Below, piece by piece: positions 24,356-32,081 of a stretch of 55,862 bases of DNA. The notes beneath the pieces are model-generated. The model saw nothing but the letters and a program-made list of their open reading frames with translations. It ran no database searches and was not told where the DNA came from. The stretch is from Bacteroidales bacterium. GTDB taxonomy: Bacteria; Bacteroidota; Bacteroidia; Bacteroidales; P3. A program made the translations under genes and the position numbers. Numbering within the stretch: the stretch's first letter is position 1; every line of letters starts with the position of its first letter. The stretch covers positions 1 to 55,862 of the forward strand of contig JAGAYN010000002.1 in the NCBI GenBank assembly GCA_017940465.1, written 5' to 3'.

Positions 24356-26317
24356 ATGAACATCAAAGCCTCCCCCTACAGCAACACCGTGGCCGTGCTG
24401 GCCAACCTGGCGCTGGCCTATGCAGTGTATATGGTTACGCGCGTGGCCTTCGTGCTGGAGAACTGGAACCTCTTCGCCGCCGGATGGGGAGAGTTGCGGC
24501 TGTCGGCCCTCCTGGCGGGCAGCCTCCGCTTCGACTCCTCGGCCCTCTTCTACACCAACGCCCTGTGGATAGTCCTCATGCTGCTGCCGCTCCACTGGAA
24601 GGAACGCCCCTGGTGGCACACGATGTGCAAGTGGATCTACATGGTAGTGAACACCTTCAGTCTGACGGTGAACCTGGTGGACGCCGTCTACTCGCAGTAC
24701 ACAGGCCGCCGCACCACCGCCACCTTCTTCAGTGAGTTCAGCAACGAGGGCAATCTGGGGAGCATCGTGGCCACGGAACTGGTCGGCCACTGGTACCTGC
24801 TGCTGCTGGGTGTGGGGCTGGTGGCAGCGATGTGGTGGCTCTATGTGAAGCCCCGGCCGGGCACCGTGGGCAGGAGCGCCTACTATGTCACCAACAGCCT
24901 GGCCCTGCTGGTGGCCGTCCCCATGGCAGTCTTCGCCATGCGCGGCGGCTTCACCCGCATGACACGCCCCATCACCCTGAGCAACGCCAACCAGTATGTC
25001 CGCTCGCCCCAGCAGGCCTCCATCGTGCTGAACACCCCCTTTTCCATCATCCGCACCATAGGCAAAAAGCCCTTCGCCAACCCCCGCTACTTCGCCGAAG
25101 GCGAGGTCGATAGCCTCTACACTCCGCTGCACAGGCCGCAAGGGGACGGCGTGGTGAGGCGGAAGAACGTGGTGGTGCTCATCATGGAAAGCTTCTCGCG
25201 CGAGTATATAGGCTACTACCATCGGCAGAGCCACCCCGACTGGACTGGCTACACCCCGTTCCTCGACTCGCTGCTGGAGCACTCTGTCACGTGGGAATAC
25301 ACCTTCGCCAACGGCCGCAAGAGCATCGACGGCATGCCCTCGGTGCTCTCGTCCATACCGATGTTCGTGGAGCCCTTCTTCCTGACGCCGTCGGCTCTCA
25401 ACGACGTGGGCGGCCTGGCCCGCCTGCTGGGTGCCGAAGGCTACGGGACAGCCTTCTTCCACGGCGCCGCCAACGGCTCCATGGGCTTCCAGGCTTTCGC
25501 CAGCGCCACGGGATTCAGCCGCTACTATGGTCGCAGCGAGTACAACGCCGACCCACGCTTTGGCGGCGAAGCCGACTTCGACGGCATGTGGGCTGTATGG
25601 GACGAGCCCTTCCTGCAGTTCTACGCCGCCGCCATGAGCCAGATGGAGGAGCCGTTCATGACGGCGCTCTTCAGCGCCTCGTCGCACCATCCCTTCCGTG
25701 TGCCGGACCGCTACAGGGAGAGCCTCCCCGACGGCCCCCTGGCCATCCACAAGCCCATCGCCTACAGCGACAACGCCCTGCGCAAGTTCTTCGACGCCGC
25801 CCGCAGGCAGCCCTGGTTCAAGAACACCCTCTTCGTCCTCACCGCCGACCACACCAACATGCTGCAGCACGATGAGAGCCGCACCTCGCTGGGCGTCTTC
25901 TCGGTGCCCATACTCATCTACGACCCCAGCGGCGAACTGGAGGCTGGCCGGCGGCCAGGTGTGGCGCAGCAGATAGACATCATGCCGACGGTGCTGCACC
26001 TGCTGGGCTACGGTAAGCCATACATAGCCTTCGGCAAGGACCTCCTGGCGACCGACACGGCATGGGCCGTCAATTACTCCAACGGCATCTACCAATACGT
26101 CGAGGGCGACTACGTGCTGCTCTTCGACGGTCAGCAGCCCACCGCCCTCTACCGCTACGCTGGAGACCCCCTCATGAAACAGGACCTGCTGGAGGCCGAA
26201 CCCGCCCTCGCCGCCCGCATGGAGCGCCGCCTGAAAGCCATCGTGCAGTCCTACATGGAGCGCATGACCGCCAACCGCCTCGTGCTCCGCGAGGAAGACC
26301 TGCAGGACACGCCGTGA
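24356..26317 (+). CDS. LtaS-like alkaline-phosphatase-superfamily membrane protein
   Basis: A 653-residue protein with about five N-terminal membrane segments (residues 1-200) and an extracytoplasmic sulfatase-like domain. Metal-site motifs: VVVLIMESFSREYIG, the probable nucleophile region NGRKSIDGMPSVLSSIP, LTADHTNML and DIMPTVLHLLGY. Relatives are lipoteichoic acid synthases and phosphoethanolamine or phosphoglycerol transferases. As Bacteroidota lack lipoteichoic acid, a role in decorating lipids or glycans is more likely. Substrate unknown. Confidence 0.85.
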   Translation: MNIKASPYSNTVAVLANLALAYAVYMVTRVAFVLENWNLFAAGWGELRLSALLAGSLRFDSSALFYTNALWIVLMLLPLHWKERPWWHTMCKWIYMVVNTFSLTVNLVDAVYSQYTGRRTTATFFSEFSNEGNLGSIVATELVGHWYLLLLGVGLVAAMWWLYVKPRPGTVGRSAYYVTNSLALLVAVPMAVFAMRGGFTRMTRPITLSNANQYVRSPQQASIVLNTPFSIIRTIGKKPFANPRYFAEGEVDSLYTPLHRPQGDGVVRRKNVVVLIMESFSREYIGYYHRQSHPDWTGYTPFLDSLLEHSVTWEYTFANGRKSIDGMPSVLSSIPMFVEPFFLTPSALNDVGGLARLLGAEGYGTAFFHGAANGSMGFQAFASATGFSRYYGRSEYNADPRFGGEADFDGMWAVWDEPFLQFYAAAMSQMEEPFMTALFSASSHHPFRVPDRYRESLPDGPLAIHKPIAYSDNALRKFFDAARRQPWFKNTLFVLTADHTNMLQHDESRTSLGVFSVPILIYDPSGELEAGRRPGVAQQIDIMPTVLHLLGYGKPYIAFGKDLLATDTAWAVNYSNGIYQYVEGDYVLLFDGQQPTALYRYAGDPLMKQDLLEAEPALAARMERRLKAIVQSYMERMTANRLVLREEDLQDTP

Positions 26318-26349
26318 AAAATTTATTCTCCAATTCAGAAAAAGTGCGT

Positions 26350-26357
26350 ATCTTTGC
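26350..26357 (+). promoter_or_regulatory. -7 element TATCTTTG upstream of the small membrane protein and efp
   Basis: Perfect TAnnTTTG, 23 bases before the ATG at 26380. No clear -33 TTTG at 19-20 bases. Confidence 0.6.
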
Positions 26358-26379
26358 ACCCTCAAACCAAGGATAAAAC

Positions 26380-26637
26380 ATGAGCCACAAGACAGCAATC
26401 AAACTCTACGAGATAGCCTCCTACGTCCTCATCCTGGGCGCCACGGCGGTCTACTTCTGGCTGAAAGCCCAGGGGCTGGCCCTCACCATGATACTGGTGG
26501 CCCTGGCCGTCGGCATGCGCTGGATGATGGAGCGCCACCGCTTCAAGTCCTGCGAGGAGGAAAACGACCAGCTCAAGGAGGACCTCCGCCGTCTCACCCA
26601 GCTCCTGGCCGAGGAAAAAAAGAAAAAACAACAATAA
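26380..26637 (+). CDS. Small membrane protein with coiled-coil tail
   Basis: An 85-residue protein. Two hydrophobic segments (ASYVLILGATAVYFWL and LALTMILVALAVGMRW) are followed by a charged helix (ENDQLKEDLRRLTQLLAEE) ending in a Lys tail. Such proteins are common beside efp in Bacteroidota as far as I recall, but no function is known. It has its own promoter and lies 24 bases before efp, so both are probably cotranscribed. Confidence 0.7.
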   Translation: MSHKTAIKLYEIASYVLILGATAVYFWLKAQGLALTMILVALAVGMRWMMERHRFKSCEEENDQLKEDLRRLTQLLAEEKKKKQQ

Positions 26638-26661
26638 GTAACACATACAAAAACATCATTT

Positions 26662-27225
26662 ATGGCAACAACCGCAGACATCAAGAACGGACTTTGCATC
26701 AATTTCAACAACGACATCTACACCATCGTTGAGTTCCTCCACGTCAAACCCGGCAAGGGAGCCGCCTTCGTGCGCACCAAGATGCGCAGTGTGAAGACAG
26801 GCCGCGTGCTGGAGAATACGTTCCCCAGCGGAGCCAAAATCGACATTGTGCGCGTGGAACGCCGCCCCTACACCTACCTCTACAAGGAGGGCGACATGCA
26901 CGTCTTCATGCACACCGAGACCTACGAGCAGATCTACATCCCCGAGGCCATCATCAACGCCCCGCAGTTCCTCAAGGACGGCCAGTATGTGGAAATCACC
27001 GTCGAGGCCGACACCGAGACCCCGATGACCTGCGAACTTCCCCCGTTCATCGAGACGGTCGTCACCTACACCGAGCCCGGATTCGCCGGCAACACGGCCA
27101 CCAACGCCATGAAGGACGCCACCGTGGAGCCCGGCGTGCAGGTGCGCGTGCCCCTCTTCATCAAAGAAGGCGAGCGTATCAAGGTGGACACCCGCACGGG
27201 CGAGTACTCGGAGCGCATCAAATAA
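26662..27225 (+). CDS. efp: Elongation factor P
   Basis: A 187-residue translation factor relieving ribosome stalling at polyproline. The KOW-like N-terminal domain has the loop [11 protein letters not shown] with Lys32 at its tip, where E. coli EF-P is beta-lysylated; two OB domains follow, ending EYSERIK. A PGKGAA loop with Lys is compatible with modification, yet no epmA, epmB or earP gene is in the window; a DHS-family gene is close by. Confidence 0.96.
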   Translation: MATTADIKNGLCINFNNDIYTIVEFLHVKPGKGAAFVRTKMRSVKTGRVLENTFPSGAKIDIVRVERRPYTYLYKEGDMHVFMHTETYEQIYIPEAIINAPQFLKDGQYVEITVEADTETPMTCELPPFIETVVTYTEPGFAGNTATNAMKDATVEPGVQVRVPLFIKEGERIKVDTRTGEYSERIK

Positions 27226-27242
27226 GGTCCAAACCCTACACA

Positions 27243-28232
27243 GTGAAACGTATTGCACTCATGGCAGCCTGCCTGCTCGCGCTGGCAGGCTGCAATCGTA
27301 AACAGGAGTCCGCGCCGGCTGGTCCGCGGGTGGACTATACGCAGGTGGCCGTGCCTTCTTTCTCGGCCGACAGCGCCTACACCTATGTGGCCGCCCAGGT
27401 GGCTTTCGGACCCCGCACTCCCGGCAGCAAGGGCTGGGAGCAGTGTGGCCGATGGATAGCACAGCGCATGGAACAATGGTGTGACACGGTGGTGCTGCAA
27501 CCCTTCAACGCCACCCTTTGGGACGGCACACCGGCGCAGGGACGCAACATCATAGCGTCGCTCAACCCCGAACTGCCGCGGCGTGTGCTGCTGGCGGCCC
27601 ACTGGGACAGCCGCCTCTGGGCCGACCACGACAGCGATGCCTCCAAGCACCGCGCGCCTGTGCCCGGCGCCAACGACGGGGCTTCGGGCGTGGCGCTGCT
27701 GATGGAGATGGCCCGCGCTATGAGCCGGATGCGCCCCTCGGTGGGGGTGGACTTCGTATTCTTCGACCTCGAGGACCAGGGACTGCCCGAATGGGCCGAC
27801 CGCTACGAGGACAACACCTGGTGCCTCGGCTCGCAGCATTGGGCCCGCACTCCGCATGTGCCCTACTACACGGCCGTCTACGGCGTGCTGTTCGACATGG
27901 TGGGCACCCGCGAGCCGCGCTTCACGAAGGAGGAGGTCTCCCGCCGCTTCGCGCCGGGCATCACCGACAAGCTCTGGTCGGCGGCTGCGGCGCTGGGCCA
28001 CGACAACGTCTTCGTGGGCCAACACACCGACCCCATCCTCGACGACCATTTGTATATCAACCAGATTGCCGGCATACCGACGGTGGACATTGTGCAGAAC
28101 AGTCCCCGCGGAAGCTTCTTCCCCCACTGGCACACCACGACGGACGACCTGGAGGCCGTCAGCGCCGAGACGTTGCGCATCGTGGCCACGGTGACCCTGA
28201 AGACGCTCTACGGCGACTATCCTGCCAAGTGA
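27243..28232 (+). CDS. M28 family lipoprotein, glutaminyl-peptide cyclotransferase-like
   Basis: A 329-residue lipoprotein (lipobox LAGC, Cys17) starting with GTG at 27243; a later ATG at 27261 would shorten the signal peptide. The M28 metal ligands are visible: AAHWDSR, PGANDGASG, FFDLEDQG, QHTDPILDDH and WHTTTDDLE. The DLEDQG, WCLGSQHW and HTDP features match the glutaminyl cyclase group known in oral Bacteroidetes, which converts N-terminal Gln of exported proteins to pyroglutamate. An aminopeptidase role is the alternative. Confidence 0.85.
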   Translation: MKRIALMAACLLALAGCNRKQESAPAGPRVDYTQVAVPSFSADSAYTYVAAQVAFGPRTPGSKGWEQCGRWIAQRMEQWCDTVVLQPFNATLWDGTPAQGRNIIASLNPELPRRVLLAAHWDSRLWADHDSDASKHRAPVPGANDGASGVALLMEMARAMSRMRPSVGVDFVFFDLEDQGLPEWADRYEDNTWCLGSQHWARTPHVPYYTAVYGVLFDMVGTREPRFTKEEVSRRFAPGITDKLWSAAAALGHDNVFVGQHTDPILDDHLYINQIAGIPTVDIVQNSPRGSFFPHWHTTTDDLEAVSAETLRIVATVTLKTLYGDYPAK

Positions 28233-28651
28233 GACGCCTGGCGTTCATAGTGCTTCCGCTGCTGCTGGCGGGCTGTGTGGCCGACCGCTGCCGCACCCCG
28301 TTCGGCCCTGGGGGCGAATTCGACCTGTCCATCCCGGCCTATGCCCCGCTGGCGGGCACGGGGGCGATGGTGATCCAGACCGACCTCTACGGCTACGAGG
28401 TGGGCCACCGCGGCATCTTCGTGCGGCGGTCGGGCTTTGTCGACTTCGTGGCTTTCGATTGTGTGTGCCCCAACGACCACGACATCGCCCTGCAGCCTGA
28501 CCCCGGGAACGACTTCCTGCTGCGGTGCCCGGTCTGCGGCTCCTCGTTCGAGACGGTGCAGGGGAACCCCCTCGAGGGCAGCGCCACGGGCTGTCCGCTC
28601 TACCAATACCACACCTCCCTCGAGGGGCAACGGCTGTTCATCTGGCCCTGA
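28229..28651 (+). CDS. Rieske-like lipoprotein
   Basis: A 140-residue protein with lipobox LLAGC (Cys16). The start is a GTG at 28229 overlapping the M28 stop (GTGA). The C-terminal half has the Rieske outline, CVCPNDHDIAL then CPVCGSSFETVQGNPLEG, but the second cluster loop lacks the His of a canonical CxxH, as in a set of Bacteroidota Rieske-like lipoproteins. Whether it binds a 2Fe-2S cluster is therefore unsure. It is probably cotranscribed with the cyclase-like gene. Confidence 0.7.
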   Translation: MRRLAFIVLPLLLAGCVADRCRTPFGPGGEFDLSIPAYAPLAGTGAMVIQTDLYGYEVGHRGIFVRRSGFVDFVAFDCVCPNDHDIALQPDPGNDFLLRCPVCGSSFETVQGNPLEGSATGCPLYQYHTSLEGQRLFIWP

Positions 28652-28656
28652 AAACC

Positions 28657-28698
28657 AAGCGGCGCGGGAACCTGCAAAGGTTCCCGCGCCGCTTTTTT
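28657..28698. terminator. Bidirectional terminator
   Basis: AAGCGGCGCGGGAACC (28657-28672) pairs with GGTTCCCGCGCCGCTT (28679-28694), followed by T on the plus strand and preceded by AAAA. It lies between the Rieske-like gene and ackA, which converge. Confidence 0.92.
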
Positions 28699-28712
28699 GT
28701 GTCTCCGGACGG

Positions 28713-29909
28713 CTATTTGGCCGTCAGGCGGAAGGTGTCGCTGGCGATGACGAACTCCTCGTCGGTGGTGCACACCACGGTGGCCACCTTGGAGTCGGGG
28801 GTGCTGAGGATGACATCCTCGCCCATGGTCTTGTCGTTCAGCTCGAGGTCGACCTTGATGCCGAGGCATTCGAGGCCCTCGAGGATGGGGCGGCGCATGA
28901 ACCAGGCGTTCTCGCCGATGCCGCCGGTGAAGAGCAGCAGGTCGCAACCGCCCATCTCGGCCATGTAGCCGCCGATATAGCGCTTCACGCGGAGGGCGAA
29001 CATGTCGAAGGCATAGGTGGCGCGCTCGTCGCCTGCATCGCGGCCGGCGCGGATGTCGCGCATGTCCTGCTTGTCGCCGCTGATGCCGATGAGGCCGCTC
29101 TGTTTGTAGAGCATCTTGGTGAGGTCCTTGGAGGTGAAGCCCTGGTCGAGGAGGTAGAGGATGACGCCGGGGTCCACATCGCCGCAGCGCGAGCCCATGA
29201 CGAGTCCCTCGAGGGCGGTGAGGCCCATGGTGGTGTCGAAGCTCTTGCCGTGGTCGATGGCGGCGATGGAGGCGCCGCTGCCGAGGTGGCAGGAGATGAT
29301 TTTGAGGTCGTTCCAGTCGCGGCCGATCATCCGGGCGGCCTTCTCGGCCACGAATTTGTGGCTCGTGCCGTGGAAGCCGTAGCGGCGGATGCCGTATTTC
29401 TCATACATCTCGTAGGGCAGGCCGTAGAGGAAGGTCTTGGGTGGGAGGGTGGAATGGAAGGCGGTGTCGAACACGGCTGTCTGGGGCACGCCGGGCAGCA
29501 CTTCGCGCATGGCGTAGATGCCGGCCAGGTTGCCGGGGGTGTGCAGCGGGGCCAGGTGCTCGAGGCTCTTGATTTGCTCGATGACCTTGTCGTCCACCAG
29601 CACGCTCTCCTTGAACAGTTCGCCGCCGTGGGCCACGCGGTTGCCGACGGCGCCGATTTCCTTCAGGTCGCTGATGACGCCGATTTTGGGGTCCGTCAGC
29701 GCGGCCAGCACCATGCGGATGCCCTCCGTGTGGTTGGGGATGGGGCGCTGCTCGTAGTGCTTCTCGCCGTTGTACTTGTGCGTGAACTCGCCCATTTCCA
29801 GGCCGATGCGCTCCAGCAGTCCCTTGGCCATCACTTGTGCGTTGTTGGCCATGTCGACCAGCTGATACTTGATGGACGAGCTGCCACAATTCAAAACGAG
29901 TACTTTCAT
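28713..29909 (-). CDS. ackA: Acetate kinase
   Basis: A 398-residue enzyme (usual length) making ATP and acetate from acetyl phosphate. The ASKHA-fold signatures are visible: VLNCGSSSIKYQL at the N-terminus, FDTAFHSTLP, FHGTSHKFVA and LGSGASIAAID. No phosphate acetyltransferase gene is adjacent. A minus-strand promoter lies about 62 bases upstream, and the gene ends at the shared terminator. Confidence 0.97.
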   Translation of the reverse strand: MKVLVLNCGSSSIKYQLVDMANNAQVMAKGLLERIGLEMGEFTHKYNGEKHYEQRPIPNHTEGIRMVLAALTDPKIGVISDLKEIGAVGNRVAHGGELFKESVLVDDKVIEQIKSLEHLAPLHTPGNLAGIYAMREVLPGVPQTAVFDTAFHSTLPPKTFLYGLPYEMYEKYGIRRYGFHGTSHKFVAEKAARMIGRDWNDLKIISCHLGSGASIAAIDHGKSFDTTMGLTALEGLVMGSRCGDVDPGVILYLLDQGFTSKDLTKMLYKQSGLIGISGDKQDMRDIRAGRDAGDERATYAFDMFALRVKRYIGGYMAEMGGCDLLLFTGGIGENAWFMRRPILEGLECLGIKVDLELNDKTMGEDVILSTPDSKVATVVCTTDEEFVIASDTFRLTAK

Positions 29910-29970
29910 ATTGCTCTAACTGTTTGATTTATATATTATTTTGCGTTTTCCTGGGGATTCTCCCCGCTGT

Positions 29971-30000
29971 CAAAGATACGAAAAAAAATCGAATCGCAAG
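29971..30000 (-). promoter_or_regulatory. Promoter of ackA
   Basis: The minus strand reads CTTG (complement of 29997-30000), 18 bases, TATCTTTG (complement of 29971-29978). Confidence 0.65.
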
Positions 30001-30096
30001 CATTTTTTGCACCTTTTTTCGTCCTTTCTCCGCCCGGGGCGGCTGGCGGGGGTGCCCGGGGGCGGCATCTGGTCCGTGACGGCTCCGACAGTTCGC

Positions 30097-30164
30097 CGCC
30101 AGTTCTACGGTATTTCTCCGCTATTTCTCCGGTATTTCTCCGCTTTTAAAGCGTAGAACTGGCG
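30097..30164. repeat. 13-bp inverted repeat enclosing three 11-bp tandem units (site E)
   Basis: CGCCAGTTCTACG (30097-30109) is the exact reverse complement of CGTAGAACTGGCG (30152-30164). Between them are three 11-mers of TATTTCTCCG(C/G) at 30111-30143. The rest of the 334-base gap 29910-30243 shows the ackA promoter and no gene. Confidence 0.85.
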
Positions 30165-30243
30165 TTAAACTGCAGTGGTTCAAGCGGGGAACTGGCGGAG
30201 GGATGGCGACGCGGAGGCGCAGCGGGGACGGGGGTGAGGGGGG

Positions 30244-30873
30244 TCAGGCACCGGGCTGCACCTCGGCGTCGCCGCGGACGGTGTAGAGCCTGCCGTTGTC
30301 GAGGCAGCGGCAGAGCCAGCGTGTGCGGCGTTTTTCGACGGAAAGGAAGAGGAGCCCCGGCTGCGTGGCCAGGCGGAAGCGCGAGCCGGCGGGCAGGCTG
30401 TCGAGGGTGGGGGGCGGCGCGTCGGGGCTGCGGCCCGGGTCGTGGAGGCGCAGGGCGGCCTCGATCTGGCGCCCCGGGGTGCGGGGCAGGGGCAGGCGGG
30501 CGGTGTAGCGCTCCAGCAGCGGCTGCACCTCGGGCGGGAACGCCTGGCGGTGCTCGCGCAGCAGGCGCGCGAAGCCGGCCTGCCACTCGTGCCCGTGGGG
30601 TTGGGCCAGGGGGTGGAGCAGGTGGGTCTCCAGGTGGGCCGCCTCGTGCAGGAACACCCAGAGGAAGAGGTAGCGGTTCAGGTCGCCGTTGATGCTTATC
30701 TCGTGGAAATCGTGGCCGGGATACGGGCGGCGGTAGTCGCCCAGCTTGCTCCGCCGCCGGCGCGTGATGTGGAGGTGCACGCGGTGGCGCGCAAGGTACT
30801 GGTACACCCACTCCACCGACCCCTCGGGCAGGTGGCGGCAGAGGATGAGGCGGTAGCGTTCGGCGGGCGTCAT
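30244..30873 (-). CDS. SprT-like domain zinc protein
   Basis: A 209-residue protein starting MTPAERYRLILCRHLPEGSV. The motif VFLHEAAHLETH is an HExxH zinc site, with a further His in PHGHEWQAGF, the SprT layout. The C-terminal part (LPAGSRFRL, RRTRWLCRC) resembles the small domain of Bacteroidota SprT-like proteins. SprT-type proteins are predicted metallopeptidases linked to DNA-protein crosslink repair or transcription elongation. The start lies two bases after the stop of the small lipoprotein gene. Confidence 0.8.
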   Translation of the reverse strand: MTPAERYRLILCRHLPEGSVEWVYQYLARHRVHLHITRRRRSKLGDYRRPYPGHDFHEISINGDLNRYLFLWVFLHEAAHLETHLLHPLAQPHGHEWQAGFARLLREHRQAFPPEVQPLLERYTARLPLPRTPGRQIEAALRLHDPGRSPDAPPPTLDSLPAGSRFRLATQPGLLFLSVEKRRTRWLCRCLDNGRLYTVRGDAEVQPGA

Positions 30874-30875
30874 CC

Positions 30876-31007
30876 CTAACAGCCGCAGTCGGTGTTGCGC
30901 TTGTGCTTGTACATGTTGGGGCTGCTGCCGCACGAGGCGCAGACCAGGCAGGCCGCCACCGTCAGCAGCAGGACCGCCCGCAGGAGGCTTTTGCGTTGCG
31001 TTTTCAT
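30876..31007 (-). CDS. Tiny lipoprotein (43 aa)
   Basis: A 43-codon frame beginning MKTQRKSLLRAVLLLTVAAC, with a lipobox CAS-C (Cys at about residue 26) and a mature part of under 20 residues ending RNTDCGC. The Cys-rich basic tail resembles very small Bacteroidota lipoproteins ending in CDC-type motifs. Its TAG stop is two bases before the SprT-like start, so the two are probably translated together. The codon pattern and complete lipoprotein signal argue for a real gene despite its size. Confidence 0.65.
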   Translation of the reverse strand: MKTQRKSLLRAVLLLTVAACLVCASCGSSPNMYKHKRNTDCGC

Positions 31008-31117
31008 ACCCCCCATAACGCGGTGCGCCTCCGTTTATTGCCCCTTTTTTGTGTGCCGGCGCAATATTTTCCGCCCGTGGCCGTTATGGAGGGGTAACTA
31101 TCAAACAACATACCGAT

Positions 31118-32005
31118 ATGAAAGCATACCTCTTCCCCGGACAGGGAGCCCAGTTCGTCGGCATGGGCAAGAACCTCTACGAAGGCAACCCCGCCTGCCG
31201 CGACATGTTCGAGCAGGCCAACGACATCATAGGCTTCCGCATCACCGACCTGATGTTCGCCGGCACGCCGGACGACCTGAAGCAGACGCGTGTCACCCAG
31301 CCGGCCATCTTCCTGCACAGCGTGATTCTGGCCAAGTACCTGGGCGAAAGCTTCCAGCCCGCCATGGTGGGCGGCCACTCGCTGGGCGAATTCTCGGCCC
31401 TCGTCGCCGCCGGCGCCATGAGCTTCGAGGACGGCCTGCGCCTCGTCATCGCCCGCGCCAACGCCATGCAGCGCTGTTGCGAGCAGACCCCCTCCACGAT
31501 GGCCGCCGTATTGAAGCTCGACGACAAGACGGTCGAGGACATCTGCGCCCGGGTGGAGGGCGAGGTGGTGGTGCCGGCCAACTACAACTGCCCCGGCCAG
31601 CTGGTCATCAGCGGCTCTAACGAGGGCGTCAGCCGCGCCTGCGAGCTGGTCAAGGAGGCCAAGGGCAAGGCTCTGCCGCTGGCCGTAGGCGGCGCGTTCC
31701 ACAGCCCGCTGATGGAGCCCGCCCGCGTGGAACTGGCCGCCGCCATCGAGCAGACCGCCTTCCAGGCCCCCGTCTGCCCCTGCTACCAGAACGTCGACGC
31801 CTTGCCACACACCGACCCCGCCGACATCAAGCGCAACCTCCTCATGCAGCTCACCGCCCCCGTCCGCTGGACCGCCACGGTGCAGCACATGCTCGCCGAC
31901 GGCGCCAAGGAGTTCATCGAGGTCGGCCCCGGAACCGCCCTGCAGGGTATGGTCAAGCGCGTCGACCCCGAGGCCAATGCCCACTCCGCCGAGGGGGTTG
32001 AATAA
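31118..32005 (+). CDS. fabD: Malonyl-CoA:ACP transacylase
   Basis: A 295-residue cytoplasmic enzyme of fatty acid synthesis that loads malonyl groups onto acyl carrier protein. The active-site GHSLGEFSAL carries the nucleophilic Ser, with LFPGQGAQFVGMG at the N-terminus, VPANYNCPGQLVISG, and GAFHSPLMEPA with the catalytic His. The start MKAYLFPGQG at 31118 is clear; an earlier in-frame start at 31049 is rejected. Followed by a hairpin terminator. Confidence 0.96.
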   Translation: MKAYLFPGQGAQFVGMGKNLYEGNPACRDMFEQANDIIGFRITDLMFAGTPDDLKQTRVTQPAIFLHSVILAKYLGESFQPAMVGGHSLGEFSALVAAGAMSFEDGLRLVIARANAMQRCCEQTPSTMAAVLKLDDKTVEDICARVEGEVVVPANYNCPGQLVISGSNEGVSRACELVKEAKGKALPLAVGGAFHSPLMEPARVELAAAIEQTAFQAPVCPCYQNVDALPHTDPADIKRNLLMQLTAPVRWTATVQHMLADGAKEFIEVGPGTALQGMVKRVDPEANAHSAEGVE

Positions 32006-32029
32006 TCCTCCGGATTTTTGTCACACAAT

Positions 32030-32059
32030 AGAAGAAGGCCCTCCATAGGGCCTTCTTCT
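32030..32059. terminator. Hairpin terminator between fabD and the YGGGN-repeat gene
   Basis: AGAAGAAGGCCCT (32030-32042) pairs with AGGGCCTTCTTCT (32047-32059), loop CCAT. The two flanking genes converge here. Confidence 0.8.
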
Positions 32060-32081
32060 GCATCTTCAGCAATGGCGGCGG

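Noticed and set aside
24281-26398. A 705-codon minus-strand frame opposite the LtaS-like gene
   Set aside because: No signal or motif, biased composition, and it would cross the terminator at 24310.
28437-29927. A 496-codon plus-strand frame over ackA
   Set aside because: Antisense shadow; it would also pass through the terminator at 28657-28698.
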